DNA from: Leptodesmis sichuanensis A121
Lineage (GTDB): Bacteria > Cyanobacteriota > Cyanobacteriia > Leptolyngbyales > Leptolyngbyaceae
Direction: 5' to 3'
Length of the DNA: 64,000 nucleotides
Assembly (NCBI RefSeq): GCF_021379005.1
Contig: NZ_CP075171.1
Location: forward strand, 2,542,001-2,606,000
The notes under the pieces: model-generated
Database searches by the model: none
Seen by the model: only the letters and a program-made list of their open reading frames with translations
What the model was told of the DNA's origin: nothing
Program-made: the position numbers and the translations under genes
Shown here: positions 47,165 through 56,154 of the stretch, piece after piece
How the letters are laid out: each line of letters starts with the position of its first letter
Numbering within the stretch: position 1 is the first letter of the stretch

Positions 47165-48805
47165 ATGGATTTAGCCGATCTGTTGGAAATTGCGGAAACC
47201 CAACGCACGAAACAAAAGCCGACTCGTGTTCACTGTTGCACGTCTACGGGATGTCGGGCGGCCCGATCGCTGGAAGTTTTGCACAACCTGAAGAGCGCCA
47301 CAGAAGCTGCCGGGTTGCAGGATCAGGTGGAAGTGGTCGGAGTCGGATGCAGTGGCTTTTGTGGACGCGGCCCACTGGTGGAAATTGATCCCAAGAATGT
47401 GCTGTACGAAGAGGTAAAGCCAGAGGATGCGGCCAGCATCATTGACACCTTGAAGGGGGGGACAGCGACGGCTACCCAGGGCGATTTAAACCACCCGTTT
47501 TTCTCTCGCCAACTCAAGATAGTTCGGCAACACAGCGGTAAGCTCGATCCCGAAAGTATTGAAGAATATATTGCGGTGGGGGGCTACCGCTCTCTCTACA
47601 AAGCGCTATACGAGATGTCTCCGGCAGAGGTGGTTGAGGAAATTACCAAAAGCGGATTGCGGGGGCGTGGCGGCGGCGGCTATCCCACAGGCTTAAAGTG
47701 GGCGACCGTAGCCAAAATGCCAGGAGATCAAAAGTATGTGATTTGTAATGGAGATGAAGGCGATCCCGGTGCGTTTATGGATCGCAGTGTCTTAGAAAGT
47801 GATCCCCATCTGGTATTGGAAGGGATGGCGATCGCTGGGTATGCAGTGGGTGCTAATCATGGTTTTATTTATGTGCGGGCAGAATATCCCTTAGCTATTC
47901 AACGCTTGCAAAAAGCGATTCAGCAGGCAAAGAAATATGGATTGCTGGGAAGCCAGATCTTTGATTCCCATTTCGATTTCAAAGTGGATATTCGCATTGG
48001 TGCCGGAGCGTTTGTCTGTGGTGAAGAAACGGCATTGATTCAATCGATCGAAGGGGGGCGAGGTAATCCCAGAACTCGCCCTCCCTATCCTGCTCAGTCC
48101 GGCCTCTGGGAATGTCCTACCCTGATCAATAATGTGGAATCTTTTGCCAATATCACTGCCATTATTCGGGAAGGTTCCGAGTGGTATGCCAGCATCGGTA
48201 CCGAGAAAAGTAAAGGTACGAAAATCTTTGCGCTGACTGGCAAAATCCGCAATAACGGCCTGATTGAAGTGCCAATGGGAATTACGCTACGGGAAATTGT
48301 GGAAGAGATGGGCGGAGGCGTTCCCGATGGCGAAGTCAAAGCGGTGCAAACGGGTGGCCCTTCCGGGGGTTGCATTCCGGCTTCACTGTTGGATACCCCC
48401 GTGGATTACGATTCCCTGATGGCGATCGGCTCTATGATGGGTTCCGGCGGCATGGTCGTGATGGATCAGACCACCAACATGGTGGAAGTTGCCCAGTTTT
48501 ACATGGAGTTCTGCCGGGGCGAAAGTTGCGGCAAATGTATTCCCTGCCGTGCCGGAACCGTTCAACTCTACGGTATGCTCACCCGCTTGCTGAAGAAGCA
48601 AGCCACCCAGGCAGATTTAGAGAAGTTAAAAGACCTCTGCTACATGGTCAAAGAAACCAGTCTCTGCGGCCTGGGAATGAGCGCTCCCAATCCTGTTCTC
48701 AGTACCTTACGTTATTTCACTGAAGAGTATGAAGCCTTACTCCAACCTCCTGCCTACCTGAATGGCAAAGTTACTGCTGGCAGTGTCGAAAACTCGGAGC
48801 TTTGA
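47165..48805 (+). CDS. hoxF: Bidirectional hydrogenase diaphorase subunit HoxF
   Basis: A 546-residue NuoF-like flavoprotein. The N-terminal domain has a [2Fe-2S] pattern HCCTSTGC and [10 protein letters not shown]. Then come the NADH and FMN sites, [16 protein letters not shown] and [20 protein letters not shown], a SLBB domain, and a [4Fe-4S] motif [16 protein letters not shown] with the fourth Cys in [13 protein letters not shown]. It oxidises or reduces NAD(H) and passes electrons to HoxU and on to the hydrogenase half. GGAGAAGG stands before ATG 47165. Its stop region overlaps a small AAAACTC/GGAGCTTT inverted repeat. Confidence 0.97.
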   Translation: MDLADLLEIAETQRTKQKPTRVHCCTSTGCRAARSLEVLHNLKSATEAAGLQDQVEVVGVGCSGFCGRGPLVEIDPKNVLYEEVKPEDAASIIDTLKGGTATATQGDLNHPFFSRQLKIVRQHSGKLDPESIEEYIAVGGYRSLYKALYEMSPAEVVEEITKSGLRGRGGGGYPTGLKWATVAKMPGDQKYVICNGDEGDPGAFMDRSVLESDPHLVLEGMAIAGYAVGANHGFIYVRAEYPLAIQRLQKAIQQAKKYGLLGSQIFDSHFDFKVDIRIGAGAFVCGEETALIQSIEGGRGNPRTRPPYPAQSGLWECPTLINNVESFANITAIIREGSEWYASIGTEKSKGTKIFALTGKIRNNGLIEVPMGITLREIVEEMGGGVPDGEVKAVQTGGPSGGCIPASLLDTPVDYDSLMAIGSMMGSGGMVVMDQTTNMVEVAQFYMEFCRGESCGKCIPCRAGTVQLYGMLTRLLKKQATQADLEKLKDLCYMVKETSLCGLGMSAPNPVLSTLRYFTEEYEALLQPPAYLNGKVTAGSVENSEL

Positions 48806-48891
48806 ATAATGCAAGGTGGGATTAAGTTAAATCCCTGGCAAAAACTCCAAGTTTCAGGTTAACCTCGCCCTTTCTTCCTCAAGGAGAACCT

Positions 48892-49608
48892 ATGTCAGTC
48901 AAGACGCTCAAAATTGACAACAAAGATATTGCGATCGAAGAAGGTGCAACTATCCTGCAAGCGGCGCAGGAAAATGGCATCCCGATTCCTACTTTGTGTC
49001 ACCTGGAAGGGGTGACGGATGTGGGGGCCTGTCGCCTGTGCCTGGTTGAAATTAAGGGCACGAATCGGCTACTACCAGCTTGTGTAACAGAAGTCGCCGA
49101 AGGCATGGAAATTCAGACTAACACTGAAAAATTGCAGGAATACCGCAAGATGACGGTGGAGTTGCTGTTCTCTGAAGGCAACCATATTTGTGCCGTATGC
49201 GTGGCGAACGGTAACTGTGAACTGCAGGATGTGGCAATTCAGGTAGGCATGGATCATACCCGGTTTACCTATCGCTTTCCCGATCGCGGTGTGGATATGT
49301 CCCACGAACTATTCGGCATTGACCACAACCGTTGCATTCTCTGTACCCGCTGTGTACGGGTGTGTGACGAGATCGAAGGTGCCCACGTTTGGGATGTGGC
49401 CATGCGAGGAGCGGCCTGCTATATCGTCTCTGGCCTTAACCAACCCTGGGGTGAAGTTGATGCCTGTACCTCCTGTGGTAAATGTGTGGATGCCTGCCCG
49501 ACTGGATCCATTTTCAGGAAGGGCGAAACCACAGCCGAGAAAGAACGCGATCGGGCCAAGTTGGAATTCTTGGTGAACGCGAGAGAGAAGCACCAATGGA
49601 CGAGGTAG
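48892..49608 (+). CDS. hoxU: Bidirectional hydrogenase diaphorase subunit HoxU
   Basis: A 238-residue iron-sulfur subunit like the N-terminal part of NuoG. A ferredoxin-like [2Fe-2S] motif reads CHLEGVTDVGACRLCLVEI with its last ligand in LLPACVTEV. Next are the His/Cys motif HICAVCVANGNCELQ and two [4Fe-4S] motifs, CILCTRCVRVCDEI and CTSCGKCVDACPTG. It wires electrons between the flavin in HoxF and the hydrogenase HoxYH. Start ATG 48892 follows CAAGGAGAACCT, a strong ribosome site. HoxY starts 23 bases after its stop. Confidence 0.97.
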   Translation: MSVKTLKIDNKDIAIEEGATILQAAQENGIPIPTLCHLEGVTDVGACRLCLVEIKGTNRLLPACVTEVAEGMEIQTNTEKLQEYRKMTVELLFSEGNHICAVCVANGNCELQDVAIQVGMDHTRFTYRFPDRGVDMSHELFGIDHNRCILCTRCVRVCDEIEGAHVWDVAMRGAACYIVSGLNQPWGEVDACTSCGKCVDACPTGSIFRKGETTAEKERDRAKLEFLVNAREKHQWTR

Positions 49609-49631
49609 GGAGTGAATTGAGGACAAAACTA

Positions 49632-50180
49632 ATGAGCAAAATCAAATTCGCCACCGTATGGTTAGCCGGATGTTCAGGTTGTCACATGTCGTTTCTGGAT
49701 TTGGACGAGTGGTTGATTGACTTGGCGCAATCTGTGGATGTCGTGTTCAGTCCGGTGGGCAGTGACATTAAGGACTATCCAGAAGAAGTGGATGTGTGCC
49801 TGGTGGAAGGGGGGGTGGCCAATGAAGAAAACTTAGAATTGGCAATCAAACTGCGACAGCACACCAAGGTTGTGATTTCGTTTGGCGATTGTGCGGTGAC
49901 AGCGAACGTTCCGGCGATGCGAAATATGCAGGGAGGAGCCGATGGCGTATTGAAACGTGCTTATTTAGAACTGGCAGATACCGGAAAACAACTGCCCCAC
50001 GAACCGGGAATTGTCCCAGAGTTACTCGATCGCGTCATTCCCTTGCACGAAGTCATCCCTGTTGATATCTTTATGCCCGGTTGCCCACCTCCTGCTGAGC
50101 GGATCAAGGCAACGATCGAACCCCTTCTGAGAGGGGAACATCCAAATATGCAGGGGCGGGAGATGATCAAGTTTGGTTAG
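49632..50180 (+). CDS. hoxY: Bidirectional [NiFe] hydrogenase small subunit HoxY
   Basis: A 182-residue small subunit holding the proximal [4Fe-4S] cluster: CSGCHMSFLD (Cys near 14 and 17), GDCAVTANVPAMRN and GCPPPAERI. It lacks the medial and distal clusters of uptake hydrogenases, as expected for HoxY. I chose ATG 49632 because it gives the standard MSKIKFATVWLAGCSGCH start and has GAGG upstream; ATG 49596 would overlap hoxU and adds unconserved residues. It is followed by two small AAAACTC-type hairpins and then by the CBS-CP12 gene rather than directly by hoxH. Confidence 0.96.
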   Translation: MSKIKFATVWLAGCSGCHMSFLDLDEWLIDLAQSVDVVFSPVGSDIKDYPEEVDVCLVEGGVANEENLELAIKLRQHTKVVISFGDCAVTANVPAMRNMQGGADGVLKRAYLELADTGKQLPHEPGIVPELLDRVIPLHEVIPVDIFMPGCPPPAERIKATIEPLLRGEHPNMQGREMIKFG

Positions 50181-50186
50181 TGTCTT

Positions 50187-50252
50187 AAAACTCGGAGTTT
50201 TTCCTCGGAATCTTAGTCAACTCCAACTCCACAACTTAAAACTTCGAGTTTT
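50187..50252 (+). repeat. Paired AAAACT hairpins between hoxY and the CBS-CP12 gene
   Basis: AAAACTCGGAGTTTT (50187-50202) and AAAACTTCGAGTTTT (50238-50252) are two small near-perfect palindromes; the first continues into TTCC and could act as a weak terminator. Related forms are at the hoxF end (48789-48803) and before hoxU (48840-48855). They may be processing or attenuation sites inside the operon. Confidence 0.5.
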
Positions 50253-50310
50253 GGCCGCCAGCCACCATCCACCAATCCAAAATCCAAAATAGTGTTCGGA
50301 GGAGGAAATT

Positions 50311-50922
50311 ATGATGAAAGCTTCGGAAATTATGACAAAGGATGTGGTGACGATTCGCGGGTCGGCGACGGTGGCGGAGGCGATCGAACTGATGAAGATC
50401 AGAGGGTATCATACCCTGGTGGTCGAGCGCCGTCATGAGCAGGATGCCTATGGAATCGTGACAGAGAGCGATATTGTCGGTAAGGTAGCGGCCTTTGGTA
50501 AGGATCCGAAACGGATGCGGGTCTATGAAATTATGACGAAACCCTGTATTTCGATTAATCCTGATCTGGGTGTGGAATATGTGGCGCGGCTATTTATTAA
50601 CACAGGCATTCATAGTGCTCCAGTGATTCAGGGGAAACTCCTGGGTCTGGTGACGATGAGTGATATCTTGCATAAGAGTGATTTCGTTGAGCAACCGAAA
50701 GAAATTACCTTAAGCAAAGAAATCCAAAAGGCGATCGAAAATGCCAGGGCTGTTTGTGCTGAAAAAGGGGCGGCCTCTAAGGAGTGTGCCGTGGCCTGGG
50801 AAGTCGTGGAAGAGTTACAGGCGGAAGCGTCTCATCAACAAGCAAGGACGCACAAAAGTGCATTTGAAGAATATTGTGAGGAATTTCCCGAAGCCTTAGA
50901 GGCTCGGATGTATGACGTTTAA
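50311..50922 (+). CDS. CBS-CP12 fusion protein within the hox operon
   Basis: A 203-residue fusion. Residues 1-125 are two CBS domains (MKASEIMTKDVVTI, GIVTESDIVGKV, RVYEIMTKPCISI, LGLVTMSDIL), which bind adenine nucleotides in other proteins. Residues 134-203 are a CP12 domain: AIENARAVCAEKGAASKECA with the N-terminal Cys pair (Cys149, Cys159), and the core AWEVVEELQAEASHQ. CP12 inhibits GAPDH and phosphoribulokinase in the dark through disulfides. Here the C-terminal pair is incomplete: YCEEFPEALEARMYDV keeps Cys189, but the place of its partner is Ala198. CBS-CP12 fusions are known in cyanobacteria. Its position between hoxY and hoxH suggests that it reports energy or redox state to hydrogen metabolism or ties it to the Calvin cycle (inference). 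ATG 50311 is preceded by GGAGGAGG. Confidence 0.93.
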   Translation: MMKASEIMTKDVVTIRGSATVAEAIELMKIRGYHTLVVERRHEQDAYGIVTESDIVGKVAAFGKDPKRMRVYEIMTKPCISINPDLGVEYVARLFINTGIHSAPVIQGKLLGLVTMSDILHKSDFVEQPKEITLSKEIQKAIENARAVCAEKGAASKECAVAWEVVEELQAEASHQQARTHKSAFEEYCEEFPEALEARMYDV

Positions 50923-50962
50923 TTTGCAATTAGTTTGGGATGTTTAAACGGGGAGGGGCGTG

Positions 50963-52390
50963 ATGTCAAAGACTGTTGTAATTGATCCGGTAACTCGCAT
51001 TGAAGGACATGCTAAAATTTCCGTTTTCTTGAATGATGCGGGCGAAGTGGATAACGCTCGCTTCCACGTAGTGGAATACCGGGGCTTTGAAAAATTCTGC
51101 GAAGGTAGACCGTTTACGGAAATGGCTGGAATCACAGCCCGAATTTGTGGCATTTGTCCAGTCAGCCACCTGCTGGCTTCGGCAAAAACGGGTGACAAGA
51201 TTCTGGCGGTGCAGATTCCCCCAGCGGCTGAAAAATTGCGGCGGTTGATGAATTTGGGGCAACTGACTCAATCCCATGCGCTGTCCTTCTTCCACCTCAG
51301 CAGCCCCGATTTCTTTTTGGGTTGGGATAGTGATCCGGCCAAGCGTAATGTGTTTGGATTGATTGCTGAAAATCCCGATCTTGCCCGTGCCGGAATTCGC
51401 TTGCGGCAGTTTGGTCAGACGGTAATCGAAATCTTAGGCGCGAAAAAGATCCATGCGGCCTGGGCAGTTCCCGGTGGAGTCCGATCGCACCTTTCCGAAG
51501 AAGGGCGGCAATGGATCCGCGATCGCCTGCCCGAATCTTTTGATACGATTACCCTCGGTCTCAACCTGTTCAAAACCATGCTGGACACCCAGTTCAAGGA
51601 TGAGCCTGCCATCTTTGGTGAATTTCCCTCCCTGTTTATGAGTTTGGTCGGCAAAGATGGCGAATGGGAGCACTATGGAGGCCACCTGCGGTTTACTGAT
51701 AGCCAGGGCAATATTGTTGCGGATGGGTTGAGCGAAGACGATTACCATGACTTTATCGGTGAAGCCGTCGAACCCTGGTCGTACCTCAAGTTCCCTTACT
51801 ACAAGCCAATGGGCTATCCAGAGGGGATGTATCGCGTTGGGCCTCTGGCACGACTGAACACCTGCAGTTATATTGGCACGGAAGCAGCCGATCGCGAACT
51901 TCAAGAGTTACGGCAACGGGCAGGCGGAGTCCCCACCTCGTCCTTCCTGTACCACTACGCCCGGTTGATTGAAATCCTTGCCTGTCTGGAGAAGATCCAG
52001 CAATACATGGATGACCCAGATCTGAGCAGCGATCGTATTCGTGCCCATGCAGGAGTCAACCAACTGGAAGCGGTAGGAGTTAGCGAAGCTCCCAGAGGCA
52101 CCCTATTCCACCACTACAACGTGGACGAAAACGGCTTGATTCAAAAGGTGAATTTAATCATTGCTACCGGACAAAACAATCTAGCAATGAACAAGACTGT
52201 CACCCAAATTGCCCAAAATTACATCCACAACAACGACATTTCCGAAGGATTTCTCAACCGGATTGAACACGGGATTCGCTGTTTTGATCCCTGTCTTTCC
52301 TGCTCCACCCATGCCGTTGGCCAAATGCCCCTGCATGTGGAATTAATTGCCCCCGATGGTGCGGTTATCAAAGAAGTTTATCGAAGTTAG
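50963..52390 (+). CDS. hoxH: Bidirectional [NiFe] hydrogenase large subunit HoxH
   Basis: The 475-residue catalytic subunit. The four Cys ligands of the NiFe centre lie in [10 protein letters not shown] (near 62-65) and [10 protein letters not shown] near the C-terminus. After that motif comes a tail ([15 protein letters not shown] and on) that the protease HoxW removes after nickel insertion; hoxW is present at 57865. Together with HoxY it makes or consumes H2 using NAD(P)H or ferredoxin. I chose ATG 50963, with GGGAGGGG close upstream; GTG 50960 is directly before. The hyp maturation genes are not in this window. Next downstream is a palindromic repeat, then adhE. Confidence 0.97.
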   Translation: MSKTVVIDPVTRIEGHAKISVFLNDAGEVDNARFHVVEYRGFEKFCEGRPFTEMAGITARICGICPVSHLLASAKTGDKILAVQIPPAAEKLRRLMNLGQLTQSHALSFFHLSSPDFFLGWDSDPAKRNVFGLIAENPDLARAGIRLRQFGQTVIEILGAKKIHAAWAVPGGVRSHLSEEGRQWIRDRLPESFDTITLGLNLFKTMLDTQFKDEPAIFGEFPSLFMSLVGKDGEWEHYGGHLRFTDSQGNIVADGLSEDDYHDFIGEAVEPWSYLKFPYYKPMGYPEGMYRVGPLARLNTCSYIGTEAADRELQELRQRAGGVPTSSFLYHYARLIEILACLEKIQQYMDDPDLSSDRIRAHAGVNQLEAVGVSEAPRGTLFHHYNVDENGLIQKVNLIIATGQNNLAMNKTVTQIAQNYIHNNDISEGFLNRIEHGIRCFDPCLSCSTHAVGQMPLHVELIAPDGAVIKEVYRS

Positions 52391-52748
52391 GAGATTGGTT
52401 TTTAGTGATTAGTCATTTGTCCCTGGTCATTGTAAAGGCGTAGCATGCGGCCAATGATCCCTGAAAAACATGGCAAAACTACTACCCGCATGCTACGCCC
52501 TTACAGATCTAAGGTATACAGGGTCTTGAAAGCACCCTCTAAGCACGAAATTTCTGAGACGGTTTCTATTGCCTTGACTCACCTTTAAGCATGATTTCTT
52601 CTACCTCTAGCCTGCTGTGAGGTTGGGAAATAAGCCTTTCGCCTTCTGCCCTCGTTCGGCTGAGCGCTCACGTCGAAGTCTGCCTTCTTTCAATCACAAG
52701 GTGTACTTCACGGGTTACAGATACCCTCAACTTAAGGAAGAGACTGTC
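52391..52748 (+). repeat. hoxH-adhE intergenic region with a 20-bp inverted repeat
   Basis: TGTAAAGGCGTAGCATGCGG (52431-52450) is inverted with one mismatch at 52486-52505, with a 35-base loop. GCATGC/GTAGCATGC palindromes are frequent dispersed repeats in cyanobacteria. The hairpin has no T-run, so it is a repeat or processing stem rather than a standard terminator. The remaining part, up to the ribosome site AAGGAAGAG before adhE, shows nothing else. Confidence 0.6.
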
Positions 52749-55433
52749 ATGACGAATCAAGTTACAAATACCGGAGAATTGGATGCCCTGATCCAGCGAG
52801 TTCACATTGCTCAGGAAAAATACGCCACGTTTACTCAGGAACAGGTCGATCGCATTTTCAAGAAAGCAGCACTGGCGGCTAACGCGGCTCGCATTCCGCT
52901 AGCAAAACTGGCAGTTGCGGAAACAGGAATGGGGATCGCAGAAGATAAGGTGATCAAAAATCACTTTGCATCGGAGATTATTTACAACAAGTACAAACAC
53001 GAAAAAACCTGCGGGGTGATTGAAGCCGATAAATCCTTCGGCATTCAGCGCATTGCTGAACCTGTGGGGATTCTGGCGGGAATCGTACCGACCACAAATC
53101 CGACTGCGACCACCATCTTTAAAGCGTTGATTGCCTTAAAGACACGCAATGGCATTATCTTTTCTCCCCATCCCCGTGCTAAGGAATGCACTGTTGCCGC
53201 CGCCAAAGTGATCTTAGAAGCCGCGATCGCAGCGGGCGCACCAGAAGACATTATTGGCTGGATTGATGAGCCGACGGTCGCCCTGTCCCAGGCATTGATG
53301 CAAAACAACAACATCAAGCTGATCCTGGCAACGGGTGGCCCCGGTATGGTAAGAGCGGCTTATTCATCCGGTCGTCCGTCGCTGGGTGTGGGTGCCGGAA
53401 ACACACCTGCCATCATTGACTCCAGTGCTCACATTAAGATGGCGGTTTCTTCCATCATCATCAGTAAAACCTTTGATAATGGCATGATCTGTGCCAGCGA
53501 ACAGTCAGTGATTGTACTGGATGATGTGTATGAGCAGGTCAGAGAAGAGTTTCGCGATCGCGGAGCCTATTTTCTGACTCCAGAGGAGCGAGATCGGCTG
53601 AGTCGGGTCTTGATCGTAGACGGTCACTTAAACGCCGATGTGGTAGGTCAACCCGTAGAGCGCATTGCTGCCATGATTGACCTCACCCTACCCCTCCAAA
53701 CCCGATTGCTGATTGCCGAAGTATCTGAGATTGGCAGTGAAGAGCCGTTCTCCTACGAAAAACTTTGTCCGGTGCTGGCGATGTACCGTGCCAGTGATTT
53801 TGCAGATGCGGTGGATAAAGCCAGTCGCCTGGTACTGTTTGGGGGACGAGGACACACGGCGGCGCTCTACACGGATCCCGCCGATCGGGTGCATATTCAC
53901 CAGTTTGAAGATCGGGTACAGACGGCGCGGGTATTGATCAACACACCTTCCTCTCAGGGAGCGATCGGGGATCTGTATAACTTCCGCCTGGATCCATCCT
54001 TGACGTTGGGTTGTGGCACCTGGGGCGGCAACTCGGTGTCTGAAAACGTGGAACCACGCCACTTGCTCAACATCAAAACAGTGGCTGAGCGGCGGGAAAA
54101 TATGCTGTGGTTCCGGGTGCCGCCCAAAATTTACTTCAAGTATGGCGCACTGCCAGTCGCTCTGCGGGAGTTGGCCGACAAAAAACGGGCCTTCATTGTC
54201 ACCGACAAACCAATTTACGAATTGGGAATGACACGGGCGATCGAAGAAGTGCTGGACGAAATCGGTGTGAAGTACGACACCTTTTATGATGTGGAACCCG
54301 ATCCTTCGTTGGATACAGTGAATCGTGGTTTGGAACTAATTCGCACCTTCAACCCGGATGTCATCATTGCCTTTGGGGGTGGTTCCCCCATGGATGCGGC
54401 CAAGATTATCTGGTTGATGTATGAGCATCCTGAAATTGAATTTGAAGGCTTGGCAATGCGGTTTATGGACATCCGCAAGCGGGTTTATGAACTGCCACCT
54501 TTGGGCCAAAAGGCGACGATGGTTGCTATTCCCACCACCTCCGGCACGGGTTCAGAAGTGACTCCCTTTGCTGTGGTCACCGATCGCCGCCACAACATCA
54601 AATATCCCCTGGCGGACTATGCCCTCACCCCCAACATGGCGATCATCGATCCGGAACTGGTGTTGACCATGCCTAAGTCCCTGACGGCTTACGGGGGTGT
54701 GGATGCGCTGGTACACGCGATCGAAGCCTATGTCTCTGTCCTGGCCTCGGAATATACCAACGGTCTGGCACTGGAGGCTATCCGACTGCTGTTCAAATAT
54801 CTACCCAGTGCGTACCACAACGGTAGACAAGATCTGAAAGCACGGGAGAAAGTTCACTATGCCGCGACAATGGCAGGAATGGCTTTTGCCAATGCCTTTC
54901 TCGGGATTTGTCACTCCATGGCGCACCAATTGGGGGCTACCTTCCACATTCCGCATGGACTCGCCAATGCCTTGATGATCTCCCATGTGATTCGCTACAA
55001 CGCCACCGATGCGCCCTTTAAGCAAGCCATCTTTCCCCAATACAAGTATCCCAATGCTAAGTGGCGCTATGCCCGGATTGCTGATTACCTGGGTCTGGGG
55101 GGAGCCACGGAAGCCGAAAAAGTCGATCGTCTGATTGCCGCTGTCGAAGCTCTCAAACGCGACCTGGATATTCCAGGCAGTATCCGGGAATACATGAACG
55201 ACGACACCCTGTTTTATGCCCAGGTCGATCACATGGCGGATCAGGCATTCGACGACCAGTGTACGGGTGCAAATCCGCGCTATCCCCTGATCAGCGACCT
55301 GCGGCAACTCCTGATGGAAGCCTATCATGGGAAACCCCTACCCCCTGTCAACGAGTTGCCCAGTCAGGAAACGGATACTCCGATCGCAGAGTCGCTGCAG
55401 AGAGCACTGGATGATCTAACCGTATCCCTGTAG
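52749..55433 (+). CDS. adhE: Bifunctional acetaldehyde-CoA/alcohol dehydrogenase
   Basis: An 894-residue fusion. Residues 1-440 are a CoA-dependent aldehyde dehydrogenase, with the catalytic Cys in MICASEQSVIV and the nucleotide site in ATGGPGMVRAAYSSG. Residues 455-894 are an iron-dependent alcohol dehydrogenase: FGGGSPMDAAK, TTSGTGSEVTPF and the metal His/Asp residues in GGVDALVHAIEAYVS and GICHSMAHQLGATFHIPHG. It turns acetyl-CoA into ethanol using two NADH. I chose ATG 52749, preceded by AAGGAAGAG; the open frame upstream to 52617 is not conserved. AdhE is found in only part of the cyanobacteria and may have been acquired. Here it directly follows hoxH, so NADH can be disposed of as H2 or ethanol from the same region. 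Confidence 0.96.
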   Translation: MTNQVTNTGELDALIQRVHIAQEKYATFTQEQVDRIFKKAALAANAARIPLAKLAVAETGMGIAEDKVIKNHFASEIIYNKYKHEKTCGVIEADKSFGIQRIAEPVGILAGIVPTTNPTATTIFKALIALKTRNGIIFSPHPRAKECTVAAAKVILEAAIAAGAPEDIIGWIDEPTVALSQALMQNNNIKLILATGGPGMVRAAYSSGRPSLGVGAGNTPAIIDSSAHIKMAVSSIIISKTFDNGMICASEQSVIVLDDVYEQVREEFRDRGAYFLTPEERDRLSRVLIVDGHLNADVVGQPVERIAAMIDLTLPLQTRLLIAEVSEIGSEEPFSYEKLCPVLAMYRASDFADAVDKASRLVLFGGRGHTAALYTDPADRVHIHQFEDRVQTARVLINTPSSQGAIGDLYNFRLDPSLTLGCGTWGGNSVSENVEPRHLLNIKTVAERRENMLWFRVPPKIYFKYGALPVALRELADKKRAFIVTDKPIYELGMTRAIEEVLDEIGVKYDTFYDVEPDPSLDTVNRGLELIRTFNPDVIIAFGGGSPMDAAKIIWLMYEHPEIEFEGLAMRFMDIRKRVYELPPLGQKATMVAIPTTSGTGSEVTPFAVVTDRRHNIKYPLADYALTPNMAIIDPELVLTMPKSLTAYGGVDALVHAIEAYVSVLASEYTNGLALEAIRLLFKYLPSAYHNGRQDLKAREKVHYAATMAGMAFANAFLGICHSMAHQLGATFHIPHGLANALMISHVIRYNATDAPFKQAIFPQYKYPNAKWRYARIADYLGLGGATEAEKVDRLIAAVEALKRDLDIPGSIREYMNDDTLFYAQVDHMADQAFDDQCTGANPRYPLISDLRQLLMEAYHGKPLPPVNELPSQETDTPIAESLQRALDDLTVSL

Positions 55434-55484
55434 CGATCGGCTATCTCCTGTGGAGGGGGTGCATATTACTTTTGCCCTCACCCT

Positions 55485-55694
55485 AAATCCCTCTCCCAAA
55501 TTGGGCTACTGTGTACAGACATCTCGGTAAAACCCAAAGTCTAGATCCGGGGGACTTCCCCCCGGTTCCCCGCTGCGGGGGGTTTGGGGGGCTGCCACCC
55601 AAGCCAGGAGTTTGGGTCTAACAAGTAGACTTCGGTGCAACCACGTCCTAATGACTTGTGTGTACACGGCAGCCCAAGTTGGGAGAGGGACTTT
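55485..55694. repeat. Large palindromic repeat element
   Basis: About 210 bases with inverted outer arms: TCCCTCTCCCAAATTGGGCT at the left pairs with AGCCCAAGTTGGGAGAGGGA at the right, continued by TGTGTACA and TGTACAC. Inside there is a second inverted pair (ACCCAAAGT at about 55531 and TTTGGGT at about 55613) around a very GC-rich core with CCCCCC/GGGGGG runs. It looks like a nested, MITE-like or REP-like element between adhE and the [2Fe-2S] gene. No coding sequence is found, and I saw no clear target duplication. Confidence 0.6.
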
Positions 55695-55881
55695 GAGCTG
55701 GCTCGACTTCCCTTCTCCAGCCGCCCTTACGCACGATTCGCCCCTATCAACTCTGGTGAATTAACCAGTCCTCTAATCTTTAGATTTCCTTCTCCCTTCC
55801 TACCCTTCACTTACCCCCCTTTTCACTATCATAAAAACAGTTTTTCCTTCTATCCTCTGCCTTCTGCCTTCATTGTTTGTT
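55695..55881. other. Pyrimidine-rich leader before the [2Fe-2S]-PAS-SpoIIE cassette
   Basis: A strongly C/T-rich stretch including CTTCTGC-type heptamers reaches up to the start codon of the [2Fe-2S] gene. There is no visible ribosome site before that ATG. It may hold the promoter of the cassette; no specific site can be named. Confidence 0.4.
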
Positions 55882-56154
55882 ATGGCAAAAGAAAACTTAT
55901 TCCTCTGTATGGGATCAGCGTGTCATCAGTTGGGTGTATATGAAGTACTGCCCAAACTGCAGATGTTGATTCAAACTCACAAGCTGGAAGACATTCTGGA
56001 ACTCAAAGGCTCGTTCTGTTTGGAAACTTGTAGTCATGGCATTGTCATGAAGTTTAAAGGTCAGCATTTCTTGAATATCAGTTCTCAGAACATCGAAGAA
56101 AAGTTTACGCAGGAAATTCTTCCAGTCATTAAGGCAAAACTCAGCCATGTCTGA
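55882..56154 (+). CDS. [2Fe-2S] thioredoxin-like ferredoxin protein
   Basis: A 90-residue protein with the NuoE/HoxE-like cluster pattern: Cys9 and Cys14 (CMGSACHQLG), then Cys46 and Cys50 (CLETCSHG). It is a stand-alone version of the thioredoxin-fold [2Fe-2S] domain that ends NADH-dependent hydrogenase subunits. I chose ATG 55882; GTT ATG sequence before it gives no ribosome site. The next gene (PAS protein) overlaps its end by 8 bases, and a SpoIIE-type phosphatase follows. This trio occurs beside [FeFe] hydrogenases of presumed sensory function in clostridia and relatives (from memory). Here it sits between adhE and hoxW and may pass the redox state of the hydrogenase pool to the PAS protein. 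Confidence 0.85.
   Translation: MAKENLFLCMGSACHQLGVYEVLPKLQMLIQTHKLEDILELKGSFCLETCSHGIVMKFKGQHFLNISSQNIEEKFTQEILPVIKAKLSHV

Noticed and set aside
52617-52748. Upstream extension of AdhE
   Set aside because: The residues are not family-like, and ATG 52749 has a good ribosome site.
55635-55943. A 102-residue open frame before the [2Fe-2S] gene
   Set aside because: It overlaps the palindromic element and the start of the [2Fe-2S] gene in another frame; composition is that of a C/T-rich tract.
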